Origin: an uncultured Clostridia bacterium
Lineage (GTDB): Bacteria; Bacillota; Clostridia; Saccharofermentanales; Saccharofermentanaceae
Direction: 5' to 3'
Length of the DNA: 64,000 nucleotides
NCBI GenBank assembly: GCA_946187935.1
Contig: CAMHSJ010000004.1
Span: 1 to 64,000 of the forward strand
This document shows positions 17,365-26,026 of the stretch, in pieces; the first letter of the stretch is position 1; every line of letters begins with the position of its first letter. The position numbers and the translations under genes are program-made. The notes below the pieces were generated by a model. The model made no database searches. It saw nothing but the letters and a program-made list of their open reading frames with translations, and had not been told where the DNA came from.

Positions 17365-18647
17365 TGATCACTCCTGAACAGGCACAGTTCTTTTTCTCCA
17401 ATTCCGAAGACGCTGTCTGCGTTATTTCTGCTTCGGGTGAGCTCCTCTATGGCAATCCGTCAGCAGAAAGGCTTTTCGGCTTGTCTTCTGACAGCAAAGT
17501 AAAGATATGGAATGCAATTCCGTTCGTAGGAGGGAATGACGATCTTATTCAGCTGTTCATCGATGCGGTAATGAATAAGATCGCATCTCATGAGGCGATC
17601 GTGGATTACTGGAACAACGAGGGCGAGATCCATAATCTTTATGTCCGCATGACCTGCTTTGATAAGGATGAGACCGTATATCTTATTGTTATCACCGATA
17701 TGACAAAGCTTATGAAAGTGAATACAGCGCTCATAAGATATACTTCACCTGACATTGCAGATTATGCTCTGATGACAAAAGAAGGGCAGAAGAGCGGAGG
17801 CATGATCAAGAATGTCACTATCCTCATGAGTGATCTCAGAGGTTTTACGGCGCTCAGCTCCAAGCTCTCTGCTGAAGAACTGATCACTGTTCTCAATCAT
17901 TATTTTGAAGCTGTGGTTGCTGTCATACAGAAGTACGGCGGTACTGTCATAGAGTTCTTAGGTGACGGGATCTTTACTGTTTTCGGTGCCCCGAAGGATC
18001 TTTCTGATCATGCCGTAAGGGCAGTTAAGTGCGCTGCCGAGATGCAGACTGCCATGAAGGACGTCAACTGCTGGAACCGTGAAAACGGATTCCCAGAGCT
18101 CGAGATGGGTATAGGTATCAATACAGGGAACTGTGTCGTCGGCAACATCGGTTCCGATAAGAAAATGAAGTACGGATGCATGGGATATGCCGTTAATTCT
18201 ACGGGAAGGCTTGAAAGCCTTACAGTCGGCGGTCAGGTGTTCATAACGGATCATACCCGCAGTCTGATAGCGGAAGAACTTGTGATAGTTAAAGAAAGCA
18301 GCTTCCTTCCCAAAGGTTCAGCAGAAGAACTTAAGTATTATGAGATTGGCGGTATCGGTGATATCAGGATAAATGATGAGGGGATAACCTGGAAAGACGG
18401 CCATGCGGAAGAAGAGTATCTGATCTATACACTCGAAGCCAAGTCTGTTGATGACCGCGCTCACAGGGGCAGGCTGATCAGGATGTCTGTTGATGGGAAG
18501 TATGCCCGTCTCGTTTCTGAGATGAGTTTTGAGATCAAACAGAACATCATGCTGCGCAAAGGTGATGAGAGCACGTATGCTAAAGTTCTTGCGAAAGACG
18601 GGGATGGATATATCATCTGCTTTACATCGATAACGCAAAAGATATAG
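17364..18647 (+). CDS. PAS-linked class III nucleotidyl cyclase, guanylyl-like residues
   Basis: A 427-residue protein: an N-terminal PAS-like sensor (about 1-115), a class III cyclase domain (about 145-325) and a C-terminal domain of about 90 residues that may be PilZ-like (weak). Metal-binding D157 (LMSDLRGF) and D201 (FLGDGIF) and transition-state N278 and R282 (AVNSTGRLES) are all present, so it should be active. The purine-reading position that is Lys in adenylyl cyclases is Glu197 (IEFLGD), as in guanylyl cyclases. The second position is Gly271 followed by Cys272. It shares one base with the CNB gene. cGMP is the better prediction; cAMP is not excluded. Confidence 0.85.
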   Translation: MITPEQAQFFFSNSEDAVCVISASGELLYGNPSAERLFGLSSDSKVKIWNAIPFVGGNDDLIQLFIDAVMNKIASHEAIVDYWNNEGEIHNLYVRMTCFDKDETVYLIVITDMTKLMKVNTALIRYTSPDIADYALMTKEGQKSGGMIKNVTILMSDLRGFTALSSKLSAEELITVLNHYFEAVVAVIQKYGGTVIEFLGDGIFTVFGAPKDLSDHAVRAVKCAAEMQTAMKDVNCWNRENGFPELEMGIGINTGNCVVGNIGSDKKMKYGCMGYAVNSTGRLESLTVGGQVFITDHTRSLIAEELVIVKESSFLPKGSAEELKYYEIGGIGDIRINDEGITWKDGHAEEEYLIYTLEAKSVDDRAHRGRLIRMSVDGKYARLVSEMSFEIKQNIMLRKGDESTYAKVLAKDGDGYIICFTSITQKI

Positions 18648-18653
18648 GCTCTG

Positions 18654-20261
18654 TCAGCCCCTTACAGTTTTATCGTCTGCCATACCTAAGATCCTCGCCT
18701 GCAGATACAGTTCCATCTCAGACAGGAATACTCTTTCTGACGTGAGTACGAAGTCCATAACAATGGACAGGGTTCCTGCCAATGCTAATGCCTCGCTTGG
18801 AATAGACAGATTGTTCATCATTATCCCTATGCATATCAATGTCCCGCCTGCCACACAGGGGGTTGCCGTCGCGAATACAACGCTGAACAGGAATGCCAAT
18901 AATATCCAGACAAATGAAACAGGGATCGTATAGGATTCTGCCATATAGAGAACGACCAGCAGGTAATTCAGAAGATAGGTGGAATTATAAAGCTGCATCC
19001 CGATAGGGTAGGACAGATCGAACAGTTTACTGTCGACGCCGAGCCCACAGGTCATGTTATCTCTGATCGTCTGGAATGCCGCAACAGTCGAGGATGTGGT
19101 GAATGCCGTGATCAGCCCTTTGGATATCCTCTTCAATATCAAGACAGGCGATATCTTGTACCGGATCGAGATAAAGATCAGTTTTAATACAGGATAGATC
19201 AATCCGATAAGACACAAAACAAGAGGTTTCCACATTGATATTAATGCTCCAAAACCGATATTCCAGAACATCGACAGCAGAGATGCGAAAATAAACAGCG
19301 GCAGCATAACACAGATCACGCTCACGGCCTTGGTTATCAGCAGATCCGATTCGATCACAAAACTCTTTACCGTTTCGACACGTCCTTGCAAAGTCAGCAT
19401 TACTACACCTACAAATATGGCCAGGAATACGATCTGCATCATATCGCCGTCGTAGAACGGCTTGATGGGATTCGACGGAAAGATGCCGACAAAGACATCA
19501 TATAGTTGTGACGGCAGATCAGATCGGCCTGATGTTTCTCCCCACTGCAGTTTAAAAAACGGTAATGCAATGGCCGTCATCAAAGCGCCGCCCAATAACG
19601 TGAAACTGATATATCTGCCTATTACGGTCTTGCCTATCTTACTGAAATCCGATATATTTCCAATTCCGCATATTCCGTTTATCAGGATAACGAATATCAT
19701 AAAACCGCTGAAGGTTGAAAGCAGGCTCATGAACACTTCCGTTACAAGGTCTAAGCCGTAATGCGCTATCCCGTCTTTGATATCAGGTGATATGTATCTT
19801 CCCAAAAGACCAATGACAACAGCCATAAGAACGGCAGCGGCCATCAACACTTCAGACTTGATCCTGATCTTCTCGATACGGAATATAACTTCATTCTGTC
19901 CGTGTCTTGCGGAATATGAAGGAACATAATCCATCTTCTGCATCAGCTGATACATCAATGTGCTTTCGCCATCTCCGGCATCCGCCAGAGGATCAAATCT
20001 GATGCCGCCGTAACCCAGGATGATTACAGGACTGCCAAAACTGTATCCAAGCTTTACGCTAAACTCTTTAATATCGTCTTTGTTCTCCAGAATGCTCAGC
20101 AGGGCATCTTCAAAAGCCAGACGTGAACGCATTGCGGATTCTCTTCTGACTTTAATGCCTTCAAGCCATTGCCAGATGAATCCGGATGCACTGTCGATAC
20201 CCTGATGGCTTAATTCAAATGTTTTTACTTCCTTGATCAAAGCTCTTATTCCGGTGACCAA
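18654..20261 (-). CDS. Dicarboxylate/amino-acid:cation symporter with N-terminal RsbW-like domain
   Basis: A 535-residue protein. From about residue 135 it is a DAACS-family (GltP/SdcS) Na+ or H+ symporter with eight helices, the serine-rich hairpin (FTTSSTVAAFQTIRDNM) and the C-terminal loop ATPCVAGGTLICIGI. The first about 130 residues resemble an RsbW/SpoIIAB ATPase: RLAFEDALLSILEN aligns with the N box, IRFDPL with the next motif, and GQNEVIFRIEKI with the last strand. The N-box Asn is Ser56 and the ATP-binding Asp is missing, so the domain is probably inactive and regulatory. The start is uncertain (TTG 20261, coupled to the upstream gene by a 16-base overlap). Confidence 0.8.
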   Translation of the reverse strand: MVTGIRALIKEVKTFELSHQGIDSASGFIWQWLEGIKVRRESAMRSRLAFEDALLSILENKDDIKEFSVKLGYSFGSPVIILGYGGIRFDPLADAGDGESTLMYQLMQKMDYVPSYSARHGQNEVIFRIEKIRIKSEVLMAAAVLMAVVIGLLGRYISPDIKDGIAHYGLDLVTEVFMSLLSTFSGFMIFVILINGICGIGNISDFSKIGKTVIGRYISFTLLGGALMTAIALPFFKLQWGETSGRSDLPSQLYDVFVGIFPSNPIKPFYDGDMMQIVFLAIFVGVVMLTLQGRVETVKSFVIESDLLITKAVSVICVMLPLFIFASLLSMFWNIGFGALISMWKPLVLCLIGLIYPVLKLIFISIRYKISPVLILKRISKGLITAFTTSSTVAAFQTIRDNMTCGLGVDSKLFDLSYPIGMQLYNSTYLLNYLLVVLYMAESYTIPVSFVWILLAFLFSVVFATATPCVAGGTLICIGIMMNNLSIPSEALALAGTLSIVMDFVLTSERVFLSEMELYLQARILGMADDKTVRG

Positions 20262-20656
20262 CTGGCCTGCACATCCTCTATGACGATATTCTCATCAACC
20301 TTAACAACGACCTGATAGTCATCTTCGTAAACAATCTCGCCCGGGAAGTTGGTATAGACAACATAATAGGCATGGCTGTATCTCTCAAGAAGCCACATCA
20401 ATGGATTTATCATCTTCATCATCATATCGGAATTCTCCGTCTTGAAATAGCAGATGACTTTCTCCTGCCTCTTGCACTGGGGCGGCCATGGCAGTTCTTC
20501 GGCAAACCAGGAATCTATCTCTTTGAAAAGTCCGACATCCTCATCTTCCATGACGCCGTCCGTCACCATCTGATTAAGCATGCTGAATATGCCTTTGCCG
20601 GTCTTTGTATTGGCTGCCAGTTCTTTGCCCTGGATCCTGCAGTATTTGAATTTCAT
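20246..20656 (-). CDS. Unknown protein in operon with the symporter
   Basis: A 136-residue protein, soluble, with ELPWPPQCKRQEKVICYF in the middle and an Asp/Glu-rich end. I recognise no family. ATG 20656 has AAAGGA upstream. Its 3' end overlaps the symporter start by 16 bases, so the two are translated together, and it may act on the symporter's RsbW-like domain. That role is inference. Confidence 0.65.
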   Translation of the reverse strand: MKFKYCRIQGKELAANTKTGKGIFSMLNQMVTDGVMEDEDVGLFKEIDSWFAEELPWPPQCKRQEKVICYFKTENSDMMMKMINPLMWLLERYSHAYYVVYTNFPGEIVYEDDYQVVVKVDENIVIEDVQASWSPE

Positions 20657-20789
20657 ATCTTAGTATCCTTTGTATGACTCTTGGGATTACCGGATCGTCC
20701 TTTTATGATTATATCATCAACTGCTGTGGCAAATGCTTAATAAAACGTTTTTGAATATTGAACATATTATGACTGAAATAACTTGATGG

Positions 20790-20795
20790 TATAAT
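20790..20795 (+). promoter_or_regulatory. Promoter before the zinc-ribbon gene
   Basis: TATAAT at 20790-20795, extended by TG at -15/-14 (TGGTATAAT), with TTATGA 17 bases upstream at 20767-20772. Confidence 0.55.
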
Positions 20796-20871
20796 GAATC
20801 TGTCCGCGTGGATCATCAGACAAACCGGTCTTTGCATCAGGAAATATCGATCAGAAAGAGGAATAACGTTT

Positions 20872-21354
20872 ATGGCACATATTAGATTTGGAACACAGAA
20901 CCCGATTCCGTACACAGCATATGAATATGACGGAATGACTGTTGGTATTAAAGGATCCGGCGATATCATTGTTGATAAAGAAGTTGATGCGTCGCAGGAG
21001 ACTTTGATCAAGAGTAATGCAATCGCAGCGATGCAGCAAGCTCTTGGTTCAGTTAATGCTAAGCAGATCAGATGTACGGATCTGGCCATATGCACAAAAG
21101 AGATCAGTGATGCGATTAAAATGAAACTGGCAGAGATCGGCTACGATGCTAAGGTTATGATCAACAATTTGATCGTTGATTCTGAATCCAGCAAACGGAT
21201 CGAGGATTTCAAAAACAAAAATGCTGCAGTTGTTGCCGGGAGCGCGCAGGCTCAGGCAGTAAGTCCTTCCAGACCGAAGTTCTGTCCTAATTGCGGAACG
21301 CCAACGGGTGTATCGGGTAATTTCTGCAGCAACTGCGGATCAAGATTGATGTGA
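20872..21354 (+). CDS. Unknown protein with C-terminal double zinc ribbon
   Basis: A 160-residue protein. The last about 30 residues carry two CxxC knuckles (FCPNCGTPTG and NFCSNCGSRLM), a zinc ribbon. The N-terminal part (about 1-115) includes a repeated glycine-rich strand and a helical part reminiscent of the end of SPFH-type domains, but I do not claim that family. The frame opens at 20794; ATG 20872 is chosen because AGAGGAA lies before it and the upstream part covers the promoter. It is followed by another unknown gene 18 bases later. Confidence 0.7.
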   Translation: MAHIRFGTQNPIPYTAYEYDGMTVGIKGSGDIIVDKEVDASQETLIKSNAIAAMQQALGSVNAKQIRCTDLAICTKEISDAIKMKLAEIGYDAKVMINNLIVDSESSKRIEDFKNKNAAVVAGSAQAQAVSPSRPKFCPNCGTPTGVSGNFCSNCGSRLM

Positions 21355-21372
21355 TCCGATAGGGATTTTGCT

Positions 21373-21933
21373 ATGTCTATTTTTAGTAAGCTGTTTGGAA
21401 AAAAAGAAAAGAAAACGGATGAGAAGAAGCCTGAGCCCGTCACGATGACGACATCTATAGCTACTTTTTATTTTCATGATACTGATCCTGAGGAGATAGG
21501 TTATGAAGGGGAGATCGATTGGTACGATCTTCCTGAAGATGAAAAGCAGCGTGAGAGTTATCAGCCTGCAGGCTGCTATTTTGACAGCGACACACCTGAG
21601 ACGACAGAAGCCTCTATCTGCTATAAGCGTCTGGAAGGCCTTTTCGAGGACAGATATGAGACAGACAAAAAAGTGAAACTCGGTGTGATCGAACACTACG
21701 CAGGTGACGGGGGAGCATTTGCCCGGAAAGACGGAAAGACCTATTCAAAAGAAGAATTGATGGATGATCTTAAGATCAGGTTTATCTCTTTATATAGAGA
21801 CGGAAGAGTTGTTTATTCTTTGAGACAGAATCTGTTCCTTGAAGATCATATGAGTGATATTCATGTTATCTGTGAGCCTGACGGCAGTGTGTCTTATAAG
21901 AACGATAAGGAGTATTATGCGTTCTCAGGTTAG
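21373..21933 (+). CDS. Acidic cytoplasmic protein of unknown function
   Basis: A 186-residue soluble protein, starting with a Lys-rich segment MSIFSKLFGKKEKK and then mostly acidic, with many Tyr. No known motif seen. It may be co-transcribed with the zinc-ribbon gene before it and the lipoprotein gene after it, since the gaps are 18 and 41 bases. Function unknown. Confidence 0.65.
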   Translation: MSIFSKLFGKKEKKTDEKKPEPVTMTTSIATFYFHDTDPEEIGYEGEIDWYDLPEDEKQRESYQPAGCYFDSDTPETTEASICYKRLEGLFEDRYETDKKVKLGVIEHYAGDGGAFARKDGKTYSKEELMDDLKIRFISLYRDGRVVYSLRQNLFLEDHMSDIHVICEPDGSVSYKNDKEYYAFSG

Positions 21934-21974
21934 AGAGTCCGGTCTGTTTCATGCTTATTCTTGAGGGACATAAA

Positions 21975-22988
21975 ATGAGGAAATACAAGTTCTTATCTGT
22001 GTTTTTGGTATTAGCGCTTATGGTCAATCTGACTTCGTGCGCTGAGTTTAAGTACGATACGTTTAAATGCTACAGCGAGATCCTTGAAGACGCTTATAAG
22101 GACAAGGACGATATCGATCCTGAAGACAAGGGCGTATACATGAAGACCGTTGCGGGTTTTCTTAAATGCCTTGATGACAGGGACGAAGAAGGCATGGAAG
22201 GATTCCTGTGTGACAGGCTTGAATCCATGGATGATACTTCAGATAAGATCAAGGCATTATCAGACGGATTTGAAGGTGATATCAAGGATACCACCGGCAT
22301 AGCGACCGACCTGTCAGCAAGGAAATTCGGGCAGTGGTCTAAGACTGAACCGGTAACTTTCTACGATGATGAATTTATCCTGTTTACAACAGAGCAGACT
22401 TACTGGGTCTCCATATCCATGTATTCAGTCTGCGGTGACAGATCTGACGGTGATGATTTTGTTGGCATTACGAACATAAGGATCATGACCCTCGATATGC
22501 GATACGGCATGGAGCGCGAGACAGATCAGACGGATGATGAAGAAAACTATACTGACAGATATACCTTTATAGACGGTTCTTCGGCCGAGAACGAGATCAC
22601 GGATTCCTGCGGCATCCTTGCTGTTTACGGTGACAGTTCTGACTATATCGCGGTCAATACTGCAAAAGGAACTTTCTATGAGGTCTTTAAGCTCACCGGG
22701 TCTGAGGATGAGATAGATGAGGACACGATAGAAGATATTGATTCTGAGACTGAAGAAGAACTGTACGAAACCTTCATGGAGTATGAGCCATATGCTGTGG
22801 GCGAGCCTTCATCTGTTTCAAACATCATTTCCCACAAATGGATCTACAGCATAGAAGGTTCTTCTGACAAGCTCTTAGTGGATTTCTTTGGAGATGAGAC
22901 AGACGGCGTTAAGATCACTTACATAAGGCGTATGGACATCTCAGAACCTATAGATGACAGGAACAGCACAATGATCTATGACGACTGA
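21975..22988 (+). CDS. Lipoprotein of unknown function
   Basis: A 337-residue predicted lipoprotein: signal peptide MRKYKFLSVFLVLALMVN with lipobox LTSC, cysteine at residue 19 after cleavage site. The mature part is acidic with no motif that I recognise. ATG 21975 follows GAGGGACA; the frame is open 24 bases further upstream. The 3' end overlaps the YczE-type gene by 11 bases. Confidence 0.78.
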   Translation: MRKYKFLSVFLVLALMVNLTSCAEFKYDTFKCYSEILEDAYKDKDDIDPEDKGVYMKTVAGFLKCLDDRDEEGMEGFLCDRLESMDDTSDKIKALSDGFEGDIKDTTGIATDLSARKFGQWSKTEPVTFYDDEFILFTTEQTYWVSISMYSVCGDRSDGDDFVGITNIRIMTLDMRYGMERETDQTDDEENYTDRYTFIDGSSAENEITDSCGILAVYGDSSDYIAVNTAKGTFYEVFKLTGSEDEIDEDTIEDIDSETEEELYETFMEYEPYAVGEPSSVSNIISHKWIYSIEGSSDKLLVDFFGDETDGVKITYIRRMDISEPIDDRNSTMIYDD

Positions 22989-23649
22989 TCTTAATGTGAG
23001 CAGGAAGCGTCTTTTTGGAGAGTGGCTGAAGATAGTACTGGGGCTGATCGTATTCGCATTCGGAGTGCACCTTACGATCTTTGCGGGCATAGGACTTGCT
23101 CCATGGGACTGCCTTGGCATGGGGATAGCAAAACATACGCCGTTTAACTACGGTATATCAATGACCATAATGGCGGTCACGATCCTTCTTATAGACTGCC
23201 TTCTTAAGGAGAAGATTGGATACGGCACGATCATCGATGCTCTTCTTACGGGCAACTTTGTCCAGGCCTTCAACACTTTAAATCCGTTCGGCGAAAACCA
23301 GAACCTGTTATTCGGCATAGTGATCATGCTCACGGGATTTGTCTTTATGGCCATAGGCATGTGGATCTACATGAGCGCAGAGCAGTGCTGCGGACCAAGG
23401 GACGCGCTTCTTGTCGGTCTTGGCAAGAGGATGCCAAAGATCCCTATAGGAATAGTTGAAGTATTGCTCTGGGCAGTGGTCCTTCTTGCAGGATATCTTC
23501 TTGGCGGCCCCGTCGGCATAGGCACCCTGATAAGCACTTTCGGTGCCGGCCTTGTAATGCAGCTTGTCTATAACATAATAAAGTTCGAACCAAGAAAGCT
23601 TAAGCATAAGAGCGTTCTGGAAGTGACCCGGATGCTGCTCGGCAGATAA
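22978..23649 (+). CDS. YczE/YyaS-type integral membrane protein
   Basis: A 223-residue membrane protein of the YczE group, with about five helices and the conserved loop IGLAPWDCLGMGIAKHTPF plus GYGTIIDALLTGNFVQAF. B. subtilis YczE affects bacillomycin or lipopeptide production, but the biochemical role of the family is not known. Overlaps the lipoprotein gene by 11 bases. After it comes a 168-base gap with inverted repeats and the MarR operators. Confidence 0.78.
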   Translation: MTTDLNVSRKRLFGEWLKIVLGLIVFAFGVHLTIFAGIGLAPWDCLGMGIAKHTPFNYGISMTIMAVTILLIDCLLKEKIGYGTIIDALLTGNFVQAFNTLNPFGENQNLLFGIVIMLTGFVFMAIGMWIYMSAEQCCGPRDALLVGLGKRMPKIPIGIVEVLLWAVVLLAGYLLGGPVGIGTLISTFGAGLVMQLVYNIIKFEPRKLKHKSVLEVTRMLLGR

Positions 23650-23742
23650 GTGATCTCATATTTTGTACTTCAATTCTCCATTTGACTCGCAATTCTGCAC
23701 TCAATTTGAGAGTGATCTGGAGAGTGACATAAAAACTGCCTG

Positions 23743-23774
23743 TTGCAATCGGATAGGTAATATGTTACATTGTT
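23743..23774 (+). promoter_or_regulatory. Promoter of the marR-flavodoxin operon overlapping an operator
   Basis: TTGCAA (23743-23748), a 17-base spacer and TACATT (23766-23771). The first operator palindrome (23757-23768) covers the spacer and the start of the -10 box, so bound repressor would block polymerase. Confidence 0.5.
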
Positions 23775-23795
23775 TGAGAAAGATAACATGTTACC
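23756..23795. promoter_or_regulatory. Two palindromic operator copies, probably for the MarR protein
   Basis: GTAATATGTTAC at 23757-23768 and ATAACATGTTAC at 23783-23794, both near-palindromes, with centres 26 bases apart. The second lies just before the ribosome site. MarR regulators usually bind such sites in their own promoter. Confidence 0.6.
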
Positions 23796-23817
23796 TATTT
23801 GAATGAGGGAGGTATTT

Positions 23818-24297
23818 ATGGATTACGATCACGAGATGAACATGAATAACGTTCAGTTTGGGGACATGCCGCCGCAGGCGTTCCTGTTAGGGCTTTTAAG
23901 CGCCTTCGACAACAGGTATCAGGCCTCGGCTGATGCGTACCTTAAGGAGATCACCTGGAAACAGTTCTTCCTGATAATCTGCACCAATCTGTGCAAGGAG
24001 CCGCCGACCATAAAGGAACTGTCGGAGGTCATGGGTAGTTCTCACCAGAACGTTAAGCAGATCTTGCTCAAATTAGAGAAGAAGGGCTTTGTCTTAATGG
24101 AGCCTGATGAGAATGATAAAAGAAAGCAGCGCATCCGTGTAACCGGGAAATGCATGGATTACCTGGAGAAGAACGATAACAACGGTGAGCAGAGCAGATA
24201 CATAATCGGCCGCATCTTTGAAGGGATAGATGATAAGGACCTGATGGTCACTATTAAGACTGTAATGAGAATGGAAAGGAATCTTACTGAAATATGA
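23818..24297 (+). CDS. MarR family transcriptional regulator
   Basis: A 159-residue winged-helix regulator. The recognition region PTIKELSEVMGSSHQNVKQILLKLEKKGFV, then the wing with DENDKRKQRIRVT, is typical of MarR proteins, with longer helical N- and C-termini for dimerisation. ATG 23818 follows GGGAGG at 23807-23812; the in-frame ATG 23803 lies before that site. Two likely operators precede it. It overlaps the flavodoxin gene by four bases (ATGA), so the regulator probably senses a redox or phenolic signal and controls that gene. Confidence 0.9.
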   Translation: MDYDHEMNMNNVQFGDMPPQAFLLGLLSAFDNRYQASADAYLKEITWKQFFLIICTNLCKEPPTIKELSEVMGSSHQNVKQILLKLEKKGFVLMEPDENDKRKQRIRVTGKCMDYLEKNDNNGEQSRYIIGRIFEGIDDKDLMVTIKTVMRMERNLTEI

Positions 24298-24830
24298 AGA
24301 CACTTGTTATATACACATCACAGACAGGTTTTACCAAGAAGTACGCTGAGTGGATCACAGAGCAGATGTCAGCTGATCTTATGGAGTTTTCGGAAGCTAA
24401 GAAAAAGAAGAATGACTTCTTCGCAGGCTACGATGCCATAGTATTCGGCGGATGGATAATGGCTGGCAGGACCGTTAAGGTCAATTGGTTCCTTAGCAAG
24501 GCTGATCTCTGGAAGGACAAGAAGCTTGCAGTGTTCTGTGTAGGCGGAAGCCCTGAAGACAATCCCGATGTTGATCTGACACTAAAGAACATGCTTACTG
24601 ATGAGCAGAGAAAATACATCAGAGCATTCTACTGCCAGGGCGGATTTAACTACGGGAAGATGAACGGTCCTTCCAGGCTTGCGATGAAGATGTTCGTATC
24701 TGCGCTTAAGAACAAGAAGGATAAGACAGAGGATGAGAAAGTGATGGCTGAGATGATAGCTAAGTCTTATGACATCTCAGACATCAAATACACTGAGCCC
24801 TTGATAAGCTATCTTAAGGAAGCGGCCTGA
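24294..24830 (+). CDS. Flavodoxin-domain protein
   Basis: A 178-residue flavodoxin-like protein of the HemG/protoporphyrinogen-oxidase-like group: MKTLVIYTSQTGFTKKYAEWI carries the FMN phosphate loop, and FGGWIMAGRTVKVNWFL and FCVGGSPEDNPD follow at the usual places. It would carry electrons by FMN. It is translationally coupled to marR (ATGA overlap) and converges with the transporter gene 4 bases away. The physiological partner is unknown. Confidence 0.85.
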   Translation: MKTLVIYTSQTGFTKKYAEWITEQMSADLMEFSEAKKKKNDFFAGYDAIVFGGWIMAGRTVKVNWFLSKADLWKDKKLAVFCVGGSPEDNPDVDLTLKNMLTDEQRKYIRAFYCQGGFNYGKMNGPSRLAMKMFVSALKNKKDKTEDEKVMAEMIAKSYDISDIKYTEPLISYLKEAA

Positions 24831-24834
24831 GATC

Positions 24835-25944
24835 TTATCTGATAAGAAGATAAAGTCCTGAGAGCAAAGCCAGGAATATCACGTTGATGATGCTGAAGGC
24901 CAGGACGTAATTGACGCCCTTCTCATTATCCTTGGGAAGCGATGCGTGGAACTTATAGGTGATAAGGCTTGCCATGCTCGCTATAAGGGTTCCGAGACCT
25001 CCCAGGTTAGTGCCGATAACGAGCGCTTCCCCATTCGATGTAAATGCCGACAGGAGAAGTGAAGCGGGAACGTTGCTTATCACCTGGGACAGCAATATCG
25101 AAGTAAGAACGGGAGATCTTGAGACTATTCCGGAGATGAGGCCATTAAGATAATCTATCCTTCCCATGTTTCCTACGAAGATAAAGAAGAAGACAAAGGT
25201 GATGAGAAGAGTGTAATCGACTCCCTTAAATGCTTTCCTGTCTATTACCAGCATGGTCATGGTGACGACCGCAAGGATCACTATGAAGTGGATGACCCTT
25301 AAGACGACCAGGAAAGATACGCCAAACAGAGCGATGCAGAGTACCAGCTTGAGTATTGGGATCTTCCTTGTGTTGTCATTTTTTTCGCGCACGATCTTGC
25401 TGTCACGGCAAAGAAGGAATACTGCTATCGTTACGAGCACAAGAGATGCCGCGGAATAAGGGAGCAGGAGCTTGGTAAAAGGCACGATCTCCATATTGTA
25501 GTTGGTGTACAGATAGATGTTCTGCGGATTCCCTATGGGAGTCTGCATGCTGCCCAGATTAGTTGCGACCGTCATTAGGATAAGAGTGTAGGTAAGTGAC
25601 TTGCGGTCACCTATGTGACTCATAAGTGTTATCGCAAAAGGAACGAGTGTAACGAGCGTTACATCGTTGGTAAGTATCATTCCCATGAAAAAGGACAGCC
25701 AGACAAGGACCAGAGATACCGGTCTTGAACTGTGGATCTTAGACAGGAGCTTGTTCGTTAAGATATCGAATGTGCCTATCGAGGAGAGCTCGCTTACTAT
25801 GAGCATCATGATGAACAGTATCGCGAGGACTCTGATGTTTATGTAGCTTATATACTCTCTGTCAGGGCGGACAAAGAAACAGGATACTATGGCGAGTATC
25901 CCTGAGATGAATAAGACCGGATTCTTTTTAAAGTATTCTTTCAT
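24835..25944 (-). CDS. ArsB/NhaD-type (SLC13 superfamily) anion transporter
   Basis: A 369-residue permease with ten or eleven helices. Hallmarks of the ion transporter superfamily are in each half: TNDVTLVTLVPFA and NLGSMQTPIGNPQNIYLY in the first, SNVPASLLLSAFTSNG in the second. Such proteins move arsenite, dicarboxylates or citrate, or exchange Na+ and H+. The frame is open to 26109, but the transporter starts at MKEYFKKNP (25944). No clear ribosome site is seen; a TACAAT box ends 9 bases before the ATG on this strand, so a leaderless transcript is possible. Confidence 0.85.
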   Translation of the reverse strand: MKEYFKKNPVLFISGILAIVSCFFVRPDREYISYINIRVLAILFIMMLIVSELSSIGTFDILTNKLLSKIHSSRPVSLVLVWLSFFMGMILTNDVTLVTLVPFAITLMSHIGDRKSLTYTLILMTVATNLGSMQTPIGNPQNIYLYTNYNMEIVPFTKLLLPYSAASLVLVTIAVFLLCRDSKIVREKNDNTRKIPILKLVLCIALFGVSFLVVLRVIHFIVILAVVTMTMLVIDRKAFKGVDYTLLITFVFFFIFVGNMGRIDYLNGLISGIVSRSPVLTSILLSQVISNVPASLLLSAFTSNGEALVIGTNLGGLGTLIASMASLITYKFHASLPKDNEKGVNYVLAFSIINVIFLALLSGLYLLIR

Positions 25945-26026
25945 GGCGACAAGATTGTACACCTGCGGGATAAAAGAATACATCAGGAAACATTTGGTGA
26001 GATTAACTAAATTTACCGGCATTTGG

